A DNA stretch of 36,837 bases, taken from the NCBI GenBank assembly GCA_017445385.1, contig JAFSUG010000007.1, forward strand, positions 1 to 36,837, read 5' to 3'. The notes under the pieces are model-generated. The model searched no databases and was not told the origin of the DNA. It saw only the letters and a list, made by a program, of their open reading frames with translations. The stretch's first letter is position 1. Every line of letters starts with the position of its first letter. The position numbers and the translations under genes are program-made. Shown piece by piece: positions 27,898-36,320 of this stretch. The DNA comes from Oscillospiraceae bacterium. GTDB taxonomy: Bacteria; Bacillota; Clostridia; Oscillospirales; Oscillospiraceae.

Positions 27898-29733
27898 ATG
27901 ACAGATAAACTCCATCGCATATTGCCGACCGTGCAGAAGCCTGCGCGTTATATCGGCGGCGAATATCGCCAAGTGATTAAAGAGAAAAAAGACGTAAATA
28001 TCCGCGTTGCGTTCTGTTTTCCGGATACGTATGAGATCGGTATGTCCAATCTTGGGCTGCGGATTCTCTACGGCGTGCTCAACCGCATCCCTGACGTTTG
28101 GTGCGAGCGCGTCTTCATGCCGTGGGGCGATATGGCGGATGCGATGCAGGAAAACGACATTCCGCTCTACGCGCTGGAAAGTAAAGACCCCGTAAAAGAT
28201 TTTGATCTTGTTTCGTTCTCCATCGGCTACGAGATGTCCTATTTGAATATCCTCAATATGATGCTGCTTTCCGGCATTGCGCCGCTTGCGAAGGATCGCG
28301 GCGGACTCGATGAGATCGTGTTTGCCGGCGGCGTCTGCGCGTATAACCCGGAGCCGCTTGCTGATTTCTTCGATTTCTTCGTGCTCGGCGAAGGGGAAGA
28401 CGTTATCATCGAGCTTATGGACATCTATCGAACGGCAAAGCAGGAGCAATGGCAAAAAGACCGCTTCTTGAAGGAAGTTTCAAAGATCGAAGGCGTTTAC
28501 GTTCCGAGCTTTTATGAACATATCTATGGGGAAGACGGCGCGCTTTGCGAGATCCGCGCGCTCTGCGGCGCACCCAAAACAGTGAAAAAGCGCATTGTGC
28601 AGTCATTTGACGATTCCTTTTTCCCGGTTGACGGCATTGTTCCCTCAACCGAGATCGTCCATGACCGCGCGAATTTAGAGGTTTTCCGCGGCTGCATCCG
28701 CGGCTGCCGTTTCTGCCAGGCAGGGTACTGCTATCGTCCCGTCCGCCCGAGAAACGCCGATACGCTCCTGCGGCAGGCGCAGCAGGTGCTTGCCGATTCC
28801 GGCAACCAGGAGATCACGCTTGCGAGCTTATCCACATCGGATTATAAGCAGCTTGAGCAGCTTGCGCTGCCGCTGATTGATTTCTGCGAGCCGCGCATGG
28901 TGAACGTTTCGCTGCCGTCGCTTCGTGCGGATAACTTCTCGCGCGAGCTGATGATGAAGGTGCAAAAGGTCCGTAAAAGCGGCTTGACCTTTGCGCCCGA
29001 AGCCGGCACGCAGCGTCTGCGCGATGCGATCAATAAAAACGTCACGGAAGCGGAAATCCTTGAAACGTGCGCAACGGCGTTTTCCGGCGGCTGGAACAAC
29101 GTGAAACTCTATTTTATGCTCGGTCTGCCTACGGAAACGGACGAAGACGTGCTTGGTATCGCGGAGCTGACCTATAAGATCATTCAGGTTTGGAAAGATA
29201 ATGCCACCAATAAAAAGCGCGGGCTTACGATCAACCTTGCAACGGCGTTTTTTGTTCCGAAACCGTTTACGCCGTTTCAGTGGGAAGCGCAGATCACGCC
29301 GGAGGAGTATACGCGCCGTGTACGTTTGCTAAAAGAGCAGCTGCACTCGCGCTGCGTGGACTACCGCTATCACGGCGCGGAGCTGAGCTTTTTGGAAGCG
29401 GTTCTCGCGCGCGGCGATCGCCGCCTTGCGCCTGTGCTGCTGGAAGCTGTTAAGAACGGTGCGCGGCTCGATTCCTGGAATGAGTATTTCCGTCCGGAGA
29501 TTTGGCAAAAGGCGTTTGAAACGTGCGGCGTAGACCCGGCGTGGTATGCGCAGCGTGCCTATGGCAAGGACGAAGTCCTGCCGTGGGATACGCTTTCCAT
29601 CGGCGTAAATAAAGCGTTCTTTTGGCGTGAGCGCGAACGCGCCTACCGCGGCGAAACAACGCCTTCGTGCCGCGAGCAATGCTCCGGCTGTGGAGCGGAC
29701 AAGCTTCTGGAAGGGGGCGTTTGCGATGCATAG
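27898..29733 (+). CDS. Radical SAM protein, TIGR03960 family
   Basis: 611 residues. An N-terminal B12-binding-like domain (about 30-200; NIRVAFCFPDTYEIGMSNLG, FVLGEGEDV) precedes a radical SAM core with the cluster motif Cys266-x3-Cys270-x2-Cys273 (CIRGCRFC). A C-terminal extension follows (about 480-611). The family is widespread in Firmicutes and almost always paired with a DUF2344 protein; its substrate is not established. The ATG at 27898 has AAAGG and GAGAG upstream; longer in-frame starts lie inside the M50 gene. It overlaps the DUF2344 gene by eight bases. Confidence 0.93.
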   Translation: MTDKLHRILPTVQKPARYIGGEYRQVIKEKKDVNIRVAFCFPDTYEIGMSNLGLRILYGVLNRIPDVWCERVFMPWGDMADAMQENDIPLYALESKDPVKDFDLVSFSIGYEMSYLNILNMMLLSGIAPLAKDRGGLDEIVFAGGVCAYNPEPLADFFDFFVLGEGEDVIIELMDIYRTAKQEQWQKDRFLKEVSKIEGVYVPSFYEHIYGEDGALCEIRALCGAPKTVKKRIVQSFDDSFFPVDGIVPSTEIVHDRANLEVFRGCIRGCRFCQAGYCYRPVRPRNADTLLRQAQQVLADSGNQEITLASLSTSDYKQLEQLALPLIDFCEPRMVNVSLPSLRADNFSRELMMKVQKVRKSGLTFAPEAGTQRLRDAINKNVTEAEILETCATAFSGGWNNVKLYFMLGLPTETDEDVLGIAELTYKIIQVWKDNATNKKRGLTINLATAFFVPKPFTPFQWEAQITPEEYTRRVRLLKEQLHSRCVDYRYHGAELSFLEAVLARGDRRLAPVLLEAVKNGARLDSWNEYFRPEIWQKAFETCGVDPAWYAQRAYGKDEVLPWDTLSIGVNKAFFWRERERAYRGETTPSCREQCSGCGADKLLEGGVCDA

Positions 29734-30385
29734 GCTGCTGTTTGAAAAGGTGGGAAACGGCATATACTTGTCCCATCTCGATCTCATGCGCGTATTTCAG
29801 CGCGCGTTCCTCCGCGCAGGCGTTTCCCTGAAGCATTCAAGCGGCTTTTCTCCGCGCGCTTACGTTTCAGTTGCGCTGCCGCTGTCGGTCGGCGTTGAGA
29901 GCGTCTGCGAGCTGCTGGACTATGAGCTTGCAAACGACGCGCCTGTTCCCGGTGATCTCGCGCAGCGGCTGAACGCTACAATGCCAGAGGGAATCCGTGT
30001 TTTGGAGGTCTATGAGAGCGACCGCAAGATCCGTGATCTCGGTCTGCTCCGTGCGCAGCTTACGCTGGAGTATGACGGCGGCGTTCCCGAAAACGCGATT
30101 TCTTCGATCGAAGCGCTGCTAAACGGGGAGTCGGTCATCGTCCCGAAGCATACGAAGCGCGGCGAGGTGGAAACGGATATTCTCCCGATGATTTCCGAAT
30201 GGTCGGTCTCGCAGACTGACGTGAACACGATTTCCGTGAACGTTCTCGTTGCCGCGCAGGAACCGTCGCTCAATCCGCTGCTGCTGATCACGGCGATTGA
30301 GCGGTATCAGCCGGAGTGCGCGCCTGACTTTGCAATCTGCCGCCGTGTGGAAGTATACGACCGAGGCGGCGCGGTTTTTCGCTGA
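29726..30385 (+). CDS. DUF2344 / TIGR03936 protein, radical SAM partner
   Basis: 219 residues. The DUF2344 pattern is clear: an opening of the YLSHLDLMRVFQRAFLRAG type, then SLKHSSGFSPRAYVSVALPLSVGVES. The domain is found as a separate protein or fused to the C-terminus of TIGR03960 radical SAM proteins. Here it is separate, with its ATG inside the last codons of the radical SAM gene, so the two products are made together and probably act together. The usual next neighbour, RNase G (rng), is absent; tRNA-Ser follows. Confidence 0.92.
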   Translation: MHRLLFEKVGNGIYLSHLDLMRVFQRAFLRAGVSLKHSSGFSPRAYVSVALPLSVGVESVCELLDYELANDAPVPGDLAQRLNATMPEGIRVLEVYESDRKIRDLGLLRAQLTLEYDGGVPENAISSIEALLNGESVIVPKHTKRGEVETDILPMISEWSVSQTDVNTISVNVLVAAQEPSLNPLLLITAIERYQPECAPDFAICRRVEVYDRGGAVFR

Positions 30386-30393
30386 AAAATAGC

Positions 30394-30422
30394 TTGACAA
30401 AGCGCGGTTTATTCTGTAAAAT
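30394..30422 (+). promoter_or_regulatory. Promoter of tRNA-Ser
   Basis: TTGACA (30394-30399), a 17-base spacer and TAAAAT (30417-30422), about 40 bases before the mature tRNA. Confidence 0.9.
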
Positions 30423-30462
30423 AACGGCGTTGTTCCGATTGAGGCAGGAACAGCACCGCCGT

Positions 30463-30554
30463 GGAGAGGTGGCTGAGCTGGCCGAAGGCGCACGATTGGA
30501 AATCGTGTATACGTGGTGAGCGTATCAAGGGTTCGAATCCCTTCCTCTCCGCCA
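30463..30554 (+). tRNA. tRNA-Ser (anticodon GGA)
   Basis: A 92-base class II tRNA with encoded CCA: acceptor GGAGAGG / CCTCTCC, anticodon stem-loop CACGA-TTGGAAA-TCGTG giving GGA, a long variable arm typical of serine tRNAs, and T-arm AAGGG-TTCGAAT-CCCTT. It decodes UCC and UCU. Confidence 0.97.
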
Positions 30555-30593
30555 ATAAAAAAGCACCGCATAAGCGGTGCTTTTTTATTGGCA
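30552..30593 (+). terminator. Terminator of tRNA-Ser
   Basis: A perfect palindrome begins inside the tRNA's own 3' end (GCCAATAAAAAAGCACCGC) and pairs, across ATAA, with GCGGTGCTTTTTTATTGGC. Its T-run ends the transcript. Confidence 0.92.
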
Positions 30594-30606
30594 TGGTGTT
30601 TGCAGG

Positions 30607-30691
30607 AAGGGATTCGAAAGCCGGCTCTTGGCAGCGTGCCGGTGGCACGCTGCAACCGGCGTGGCTTTGCCGCAGCAAAGCGAATCCCCTT
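30607..30691 (+). repeat. Structured element downstream of tRNA-Ser
   Basis: Outer stem AAGGGATTCG / CGAATCCCCTT (one bulged C) reproduces the tRNA-Ser T-arm 3' strand in inverted and direct form. Inside are a long hairpin (GCCGG / CCGGC around GCAGCGTGCC-GGT-GGCACGCTGC) and a small one GCTTTGC-CGCA-GCAAAGC. Its right side runs into GGGCGGCGCTTTTTTATTGG (30692-30711), a near copy of the tRNA terminator's right half; 30574-30599 and 30694-30719 match at 24 of 26 bases. The core aligns with the element after tRNA-Pro. Confidence 0.85.
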
Positions 30692-30723
30692 GGGCGGCGC
30701 TTTTTTATTGGCACGGTGTATAG

Positions 30724-30752
30724 TTGACAGAAAGAATACAGATTGTTAAAAT
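30724..30752 (+). promoter_or_regulatory. Promoter of the nucleotide-sugar dehydrogenase gene
   Basis: TTGACA (30724-30729), a 17-base spacer and TAAAAT (30747-30752), 34 bases before the start codon. Confidence 0.9.
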
Positions 30753-30786
30753 ATAGCAAGATACAGAAAAAGGGGATACAAAAGAT

Positions 30787-32007
30787 ATGATTAACGTAAT
30801 CGGTCTTGGGTATATCGGCTTGCCGACGGCGCTTATGATGGCGTCGCACGGCGTTGAGGTCGTTGGCACGGACTATAACGCGGAGCTTGTTGCAACGCTG
30901 AATGCAGGAAAGACCACCTTCAAGGAAGACGGTCTTGATGCGCTGTTTAACGATGCGCTCAAATCCGGCATTCATTTTACAACGGAGTATCAGCATACGG
31001 ATTTCTACATCGTTTCCGTTCCGACGCCCTATGATGAATTCAGCAAGAAGGTAGACGCAAAGTACGTTTGCGCCGCCGTTGAGCAGGTGCTCAAGGTCTG
31101 CAAGAAAGGCGCAATTATCGTTGTGGAATCCACGATCTCACCGGGAACGATCGATAAATACGTTCGCCCGATGATCGAGGCAGCCGGCTTCAAAACGGGC
31201 GAGGACGTGCATCTCGTCCACGCGCCGGAGCGCATTATTCCCGGCAACATGGTTTATGAACTGCTCCATAACAACCGCACGATCGGCGCGGATTCGCGTG
31301 AGATCGGTGAGCGCGTGAAGCAGGCGTATGCATCGTTCTGCCAGGGCGAAATCGTTGTAACCGATATTCGTACCGCGGAAATGACGAAAGTCGTTGAAAA
31401 CACGTTCCGCGCGGTCAACATTGCGTTTTCCAATGAGCTTGCAAAGATTTGCCGCCATGACGGCATGGACGTTTACGAGATCATCAAGATCTGCAATATG
31501 CATCCGCGCGTCAACATTCTCAATCCCGGCCCCGGCGTCGGCGGTCACTGCATCCCGGTTGATCCGTGGTTCCTCGTGGGCGATTATCCGTCGCTGACGA
31601 AGGTGATCGGCGAGGCGATGAAGGTCAATGATTCCATGCCGGCATTCATACTTGAGCGCATCAGCGAGCTGATGGCAGAAAACGGGATCACCGATCCTTC
31701 GCGCGTCGGTCTTTACGGGCTGACCTATAAAGAAAACGTGGATGATTTCCGCGAATCGCCCACACTGCAGCTTTTAGCGTTCCAGAAAAAGCACCTCGGT
31801 CAACCCCTGAAGGTCTACGATCCGTTTATCAAGAAAGACCTTGTTGCCAATCAGTACCATGATCTCAAGCAGTTCCTTGCGGACGTTGATTTGGTGGTGA
31901 TCATGGTCGGCCATGATGAGATCAAGCAGAACCTTCCGCTTCTGGAAGGAAAGCTCGTGCTCGATACGCGAAACGTCTGCAAACTGCCCGGCGTTCACCA
32001 TCTGTAA
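30787..32007 (+). CDS. wecC: UDP-N-acetyl-D-mannosaminuronate dehydrogenase (WecC-like)
   Basis: 406 residues. An N-terminal NAD-binding Rossmann domain (GLGYIGLPTALMMASHG at 6-22), a central dimerisation helix region and a C-terminal UDP-sugar-binding domain are present. The catalytic cysteine is in GGHCIPVDPWFL (Cys255), and HAPERIIPGN (145-154) is typical of the UDP-ManNAc branch rather than UDP-glucose dehydrogenases. It oxidises the sugar C6 twice with NAD+, yielding a uronic acid for wall polymer or capsule. AAGGGG precedes the ATG. It is monocistronic; no epimerase or glycosyltransferase lies beside it, so the exact sugar is uncertain. Confidence 0.9.
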   Translation: MINVIGLGYIGLPTALMMASHGVEVVGTDYNAELVATLNAGKTTFKEDGLDALFNDALKSGIHFTTEYQHTDFYIVSVPTPYDEFSKKVDAKYVCAAVEQVLKVCKKGAIIVVESTISPGTIDKYVRPMIEAAGFKTGEDVHLVHAPERIIPGNMVYELLHNNRTIGADSREIGERVKQAYASFCQGEIVVTDIRTAEMTKVVENTFRAVNIAFSNELAKICRHDGMDVYEIIKICNMHPRVNILNPGPGVGGHCIPVDPWFLVGDYPSLTKVIGEAMKVNDSMPAFILERISELMAENGITDPSRVGLYGLTYKENVDDFRESPTLQLLAFQKKHLGQPLKVYDPFIKKDLVANQYHDLKQFLADVDLVVIMVGHDEIKQNLPLLEGKLVLDTRNVCKLPGVHHL

Positions 32008-32014
32008 GAAAAGC

Positions 32015-32047
32015 AAAACCGGCAATACGAAGTATTGCCGGTTTTTT
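32015..32047 (+). terminator. Terminator after wecC-like gene
   Basis: AAAACCGGCAATAC / GTATTGCCGGTTTT with a 3-base loop and further T residues. On the minus strand it lies directly after the murI stop, so it can serve both convergent genes. Confidence 0.92.
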
Positions 32048-32048
32048 G

Positions 32049-32840
32049 TCAAATATGGAAAAACTCCATATCATAAGTATCGTCAAATCCGTTTTCTTTG
32101 CAAACAGCTCGGAACGCTTCGGTGTCGCCGGTTGTAAAAATCGTGAGCTTTGCGCGGTGCGGCTTTGCAAGCAGATCCTCTGCCTGCAGGTGCTTGCGCA
32201 GCGCGATTGCCTGCTGCGGCGCAGGATCGATGAAGTTCAGCTCCGGATAGCATGCCATGAACCGACTCATAACGAGCGGATAATGCGTGCAGCCGAGGAT
32301 CACGTCTTTCAGCGGCGCGTTTTTTAAGAGCTGGTCCATGCAGAGTCTGATTTCGCTGTCGATCTCCGCGTCGGGCGCGCCGCGCTCAACGAGCGATGCG
32401 AGATTCGCGCTGCCGATCCCGTAAACGGCTACGCCGGGCGCTGCGCTTTGGATGCAGCGGTTATAGATTCCGCCTGCAATCGTAAATTTCGTTGCGATCA
32501 CGCCGACTGCGGAAACATCTAATTCCGAAACGGCGTTTGCCGCGCACTCCGCGATCGTGATGATCGGCGTTTTGATCCGCATCCGAAGCTGCGGCGCAAG
32601 GGCGGAGGTCGTGTTGCAGGCGAGCGCAATGCATTTTGCGTTTCGCTTTTCAAGGAACGAAAGCATATTGCCGCTCAGCATCAGCAGATGCTCTTCTGTT
32701 TTGTTGCCGTAGGGGCAGTTTGCGGTATCTCCGAAATAGAGAATATCCTCATGCGGCAGCTCACTGCGAAGCGCGCGAACAACGCTTAAGCCGCCAACGC
32801 CGGAATCCGCAACGCCGATTGGCGATTTGAAATCAATCAT
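32049..32840 (-). CDS. murI: Glutamate racemase
   Basis: The 263-residue cofactor-independent racemase makes D-glutamate for peptidoglycan. The two catalytic cysteines are in ALACNTTSA (Cys75) and ILGCTHYPL (Cys184), and the start motif GVADSGVGGLSV and the DTANCPYG segment are canonical. I chose ATG 32840, preceded by TAGGAG at nine to ten bases; upstream in-frame starts would include the -10 region. It is a single gene with its own promoter, convergent with wecC. Confidence 0.97.
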   Translation of the reverse strand: MIDFKSPIGVADSGVGGLSVVRALRSELPHEDILYFGDTANCPYGNKTEEHLLMLSGNMLSFLEKRNAKCIALACNTTSALAPQLRMRIKTPIITIAECAANAVSELDVSAVGVIATKFTIAGGIYNRCIQSAAPGVAVYGIGSANLASLVERGAPDAEIDSEIRLCMDQLLKNAPLKDVILGCTHYPLVMSRFMACYPELNFIDPAPQQAIALRKHLQAEDLLAKPHRAKLTIFTTGDTEAFRAVCKENGFDDTYDMEFFHI

Positions 32841-32868
32841 GCGGTACACTCCTAAACTCATTGGAAGT

Positions 32869-32897
32869 ATTATAAAGCCGCAGGGTTGGAAAATCAA
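32869..32897 (-). promoter_or_regulatory. Promoter of murI
   Basis: On the minus strand TTGATT (32897-32892), a 17-base spacer and TATAAT (32874-32869). Confidence 0.85.
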
Positions 32898-33011
32898 GAA
32901 TCTGCTGTCAGATTCCGGTAAAAGTTCAAAATTCACTCATGAAGCCGTCACACTTTTTTCATAATTACGCATTACAATGAGGGCGAACTCAAAAGAAAAG
33001 GAGCGAACACT

Positions 33012-34301
33012 ATGTCTGATTTTTACGAGCAGGAACCCGGCTACCAGCCGGATGAACCCGTGTCTGAACCGGAGATGCAGCCGGAGAAAAAGAAGAAATC
33101 TATCATTCCGTGGATTGCGCTTTCCGTTGTGATCGGCATCGTGATTGGCGCAGCCTGTCTCTGGGGCGGAATGCGGATTTTCGGCAAAACGCAGCAGGCA
33201 ATGGCAGACGCGCCGGCATATCAGGTTGAAGAGCAGCCCGTTACGCCAACGCTGAAAACAAATACCGGCGATAAAACGCTTACACCGGCCGAAGTCTATC
33301 AGCAGAACGTCGGCGCGGTTGTCGGTATCAGCACGGAAACGACAGCGATGAACGTTTTCGGTCAGAAAACCTCCCGCGCAGCGGCAGGCTCCGGATTTGT
33401 TCTCACTACTGACGGCTACGTTGTTACAAACGGGCACGTTGTTTCCGGCGCGAATACGATCAAGGTCACGCTCAACAGCGGCGAAACCTACGATGCAAAG
33501 CTGATCGGCACGTATTCCGCTAGCGACGTTGCGCTGCTGAAGATCGACGCAACGGATCTGCAGTGCGTTTCAATCGGCAAATCTTCCGATCTGATCATCG
33601 GCGAGCGTGTGGCGGCAATCGGCAATCCGCTCGGCGAATTGACGTATTCCATGACGGTTGGCTACGTCAGCGCGGTGGACCGCGAGATTACAGCGGACGG
33701 CAAGCTGCTCAACATGATTCAGACGGACGTTGCGATCAATTCCGGCAACTCCGGCGGTCCGCTCTTTGATATGAACGGCAACGTTGTCGGCATTACAACG
33801 GCGAAGTATTCCGGCCAGACGTCTTCCGGCATGTATATTGAAGGTCTCAGCTTTGCGATCCCGATTGACGATGTAATCGATGAGCTGATGGAGCTGCAAA
33901 AAAACGGCTTCATTTCCGGGCGTCCGCGTCTTGGCGTTTCGCTGCAGGAGCTTGATGCAAACACGGCTTCCGTTTATGGTCTGCCCGTAGGTCCTTACGT
34001 GCAGGGCGTTGAAGAGGGGAGCTGCGCGGAGAAAGCCGGCGTTCAGAAAGGCGATATTATCCTTGCGCTCGGCGATACTGAAGTCGATACCTATAACCAG
34101 CTTGTTGCGGCGCTGAATAAGTTTAAGGCCGGCGATACGACGACGATCAAGGTCTATCGAGGCGGCGCGGAGCATACGCTGACCGTCACGCTGGATGAGC
34201 TGATCGAAACGCCGCAGGAAACTGCGCAGCCCGAGCAGGAGGTTCAGCAGCAAGCGCCGATCTTTTCGATTCCCGGGTTTGGCGATTTCTTCGGCTATTA
34301 A
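33012..34301 (+). CDS. htrA: HtrA/DegP-like membrane-anchored serine protease
   Basis: A 429-residue quality-control protease outside the membrane. A cytoplasmic, acidic N-tail (1-25) and a single transmembrane helix (about 31-53) are followed by a trypsin-like domain (about 90-290) with the triad His142 (TNGHVV), Asp172 (SDVALLKID) and Ser247 (NSGNSGGPL). One PDZ domain (about 305-400, GVEEGSCAEKAGVQKGDIIL) and a Gln/Pro-rich tail follow. The ATG has AAGGAG upstream. A TACAAT at 32973-32978 could be the -10, but its -35 is weak. Confidence 0.96.
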   Translation: MSDFYEQEPGYQPDEPVSEPEMQPEKKKKSIIPWIALSVVIGIVIGAACLWGGMRIFGKTQQAMADAPAYQVEEQPVTPTLKTNTGDKTLTPAEVYQQNVGAVVGISTETTAMNVFGQKTSRAAAGSGFVLTTDGYVVTNGHVVSGANTIKVTLNSGETYDAKLIGTYSASDVALLKIDATDLQCVSIGKSSDLIIGERVAAIGNPLGELTYSMTVGYVSAVDREITADGKLLNMIQTDVAINSGNSGGPLFDMNGNVVGITTAKYSGQTSSGMYIEGLSFAIPIDDVIDELMELQKNGFISGRPRLGVSLQELDANTASVYGLPVGPYVQGVEEGSCAEKAGVQKGDIILALGDTEVDTYNQLVAALNKFKAGDTTTIKVYRGGAEHTLTVTLDELIETPQETAQPEQEVQQQAPIFSIPGFGDFFGY

Positions 34302-34307
34302 AATAGT

Positions 34308-34337
34308 AAAACGGTGTACCGATGGTACACCGTTTTT
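34308..34337 (+). terminator. Bidirectional terminator between htrA and udg
   Basis: AAAACGGTGTACC / GGTACACCGTTTT with the 3-base loop GAT and an additional T; it abuts the stop codon of the minus-strand gene ending at 34337. Confidence 0.92.
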
Positions 34338-34906
34338 CAGTATTCAAAGGTTTTCGGCGCGATTTCCCTGACTTTTTCACGGATATTCAGAAGATCGGAA
34401 AAGGTTTCCGGACGTTTTGAAACGTCGCGCAGAAGCGCCGAGGGGTGATAGATCGCCGTCATCTGAATGCCGTTGCGCTCCGTCCACGTGCCATGCTCCT
34501 TCGTGATGCGGTAATCCTCGCGGATCAGCTTCATCGCGGCAATCCGCCCAAGGCAAATAATGATCTTCGGCGCAACGTATTCGATCTGCGCCTCCAGCCA
34601 CGGATAGCAAGCGTCCTGCTCGGTTAGAAGCGGATCGCGGTTCTGCGGCGGACGGCATTTTACGATATTTGCGATGTAGCAGTTTTTTCGGCTCAAGCCG
34701 ATGATCGAAAGCATTCGATCAAGCAGCTGTCCGGCTGCGCCAACGAACGGCTCGCCGGTTTTATCTTCCTGTTCGCCGGGACCTTCTCCGATGAACATGA
34801 CGTCCGCGTCTTCCGGACCGACGCCGAATACAACGTTTCGGCGCGTTTCGCAAAGCGGACAGCAGCGGCATTCATAGCACGACTGCTTATATTCTTTCCA
34901 CTGCAT
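34337..34906 (-). CDS. Uracil-DNA glycosylase, family 4 (Fe-S)
   Basis: 189 residues. This enzyme removes uracil from DNA. Family 4 features: N-terminal cysteines CRCCPLC (13-19) and further cysteines in IVKCRPPQNRDP and DACYPW that hold a [4Fe-4S] cluster, the catalytic motif GEGPGEQED (40-48), and the HPSALLR motif near 153-159. The start has GGAGG that overlaps the dacF stop region; the gap is two bases, so it is translationally coupled to the carboxypeptidase gene upstream. Confidence 0.95.
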   Translation of the reverse strand: MQWKEYKQSCYECRCCPLCETRRNVVFGVGPEDADVMFIGEGPGEQEDKTGEPFVGAAGQLLDRMLSIIGLSRKNCYIANIVKCRPPQNRDPLLTEQDACYPWLEAQIEYVAPKIIICLGRIAAMKLIREDYRITKEHGTWTERNGIQMTAIYHPSALLRDVSKRPETFSDLLNIREKVREIAPKTFEY

Positions 34907-34908
34907 AA

Positions 34909-36222
34909 TTACCTCCTGCTGCGGCGCGCCTTATTCTTCTTTTTGCGGATCCGCGCGATCACGGTATACACGATTGCAGCAACAAGCAGGATCGCAAAGA
35001 TCAGCAAAACCGTTCGAAGCAGTCCAACTGCGCCGCTTTTTGCCGGGCTTAAATAGTCCCAGAGCGTTGCGCGCTCGATGCTCGCGATCGCAACCAAGTC
35101 GGTGCTGCCGAGTTCTTTTCCGCCATAGGAAACGGTTACACTGCCGAGCACGTCACCTGCCGTGATCGGCGCACTGACGCCGCCTTCGCTGATGAGCGCC
35201 GTTTGGTAGGTCAGCTTTTCGCTGTCATAATCGATTGGCAGCAGCGATTTCAGCTCATTTTTCGGTGCAAGCGAAACGTAGTTTGCGCCGGCTGCATGAG
35301 AAACGGGAATCTCCGCGATGGGGTAGAGCGTGGTTAATACAACGTCGTAAGTAAACGATGAAAACGCCCAATCGAGCAACTTTTTCGTTTCCGGGAAGCT
35401 GCGGAATTCAAGATCGCCGCTTTCTAAAATTACAGTGTCGCAGCCGCAGATCACACTCAGAAGCGAGAGCGGACCGTCTTCCGCGCAAGCGATCAGGCAG
35501 CGTCCGGCAGGCGTTGTAAAGCCGGTTTTCACGCCGCTTACGCGCTTATCATAATAGGGGTTGCTCTCGGAGTTCACGATCATTCGGTTCGTTGTGCTGA
35601 GGTGGCGTTCGCCGGAAAGATTCGTTGGCGGAACGGTGTATTTTGCGGTGGATACGATTTTGCGGAACTCCGGGTTCTTCAGCGCCTCCAAAGCAATTTT
35701 GGAAAGATCGCGTGCCGTTGTGTAGTGATCTTCATCGTGCAGCCCGTGTGTATTTGCAAAGTGCGTTCCGGTGCAGCCGAGCTGCGATGCGCGCGTATTC
35801 ATCAGCGCGATAAAGGTATCAATGTCACCGCTGACAGCCTCTGCCGCAACGTTGCAGGCTTCGTTCGCGGAGGAGAGCATCATGCAGTAAAGCAGCTGCT
35901 CAACCGTAAGCGTTTCGCCGGGCAAAAGGTCGGCGCTGCTTCCGCTTTCGTCCAAGTCTGCAAGTGCGGTTTCGGAAACGGTAACCGAATCCGAAAGACG
36001 CAGGTTTTCAAGCGCCAAAAGGCAGGTCATAACCTTTGTCATGCTGGCAGGGTAGACCATATCATCGGCGCTTTGCTCGGCGAGCACGTCGCCGGAATTG
36101 CGCTCAATCAGAATCATGGACTTTGCTTCAACGGTCGGCGCGTCTGCCGCGAAGGCGGGCAAAGCGCATGACAGCATCAGAATCAGTACGGCTATTGCCG
36201 AAAAAACACGGCGTTTTGTCAT
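34909..36222 (-). CDS. dacF: D-alanyl-D-alanine carboxypeptidase (S11, DacF type)
   Basis: A 437-residue penicillin-binding protein that trims the terminal D-Ala from wall peptides. A signal peptide (1-26, ending AFAAD) leads into the S11 domain with Ser60-Met-Thr-Lys63 in PASMTKV, the SxN motif in SSANEACN (about 120-127) and KTGFTT (about 230). A C-terminal beta domain (about 290-385) and a terminal transmembrane helix with basic tail (about 398-437) anchor it. I chose ATG 36222 with AAAGAGG upstream. It is the first gene of an operon with the glycosylase. Confidence 0.96.
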   Translation of the reverse strand: MTKRRVFSAIAVLILMLSCALPAFAADAPTVEAKSMILIERNSGDVLAEQSADDMVYPASMTKVMTCLLALENLRLSDSVTVSETALADLDESGSSADLLPGETLTVEQLLYCMMLSSANEACNVAAEAVSGDIDTFIALMNTRASQLGCTGTHFANTHGLHDEDHYTTARDLSKIALEALKNPEFRKIVSTAKYTVPPTNLSGERHLSTTNRMIVNSESNPYYDKRVSGVKTGFTTPAGRCLIACAEDGPLSLLSVICGCDTVILESGDLEFRSFPETKKLLDWAFSSFTYDVVLTTLYPIAEIPVSHAAGANYVSLAPKNELKSLLPIDYDSEKLTYQTALISEGGVSAPITAGDVLGSVTVSYGGKELGSTDLVAIASIERATLWDYLSPAKSGAVGLLRTVLLIFAILLVAAIVYTVIARIRKKKNKARRSRR

Positions 36223-36276
36223 TGCGAAAACCTCTTTACTGTGTGAAATCAATTTGATACAATCGCATATAGAGAA

Positions 36277-36304
36277 ATTATATCAAATTTTGGGGTTGTG
36301 TCAA
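36277..36304 (-). promoter_or_regulatory. Promoter of dacF operon
   Basis: On the minus strand TTGACA (36304-36299), a 16-base spacer and TATAAT (36282-36277). Confidence 0.85.
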
Positions 36305-36320
36305 TCTGGGGGAATTAGTT

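Noticed and set aside
30409-30996. 195-residue minus-strand frame across tRNA-Ser
   Set aside because: It is translated antisense tRNA (GFEPLIRSPRIHDFQS type peptide), a frequent false annotation.
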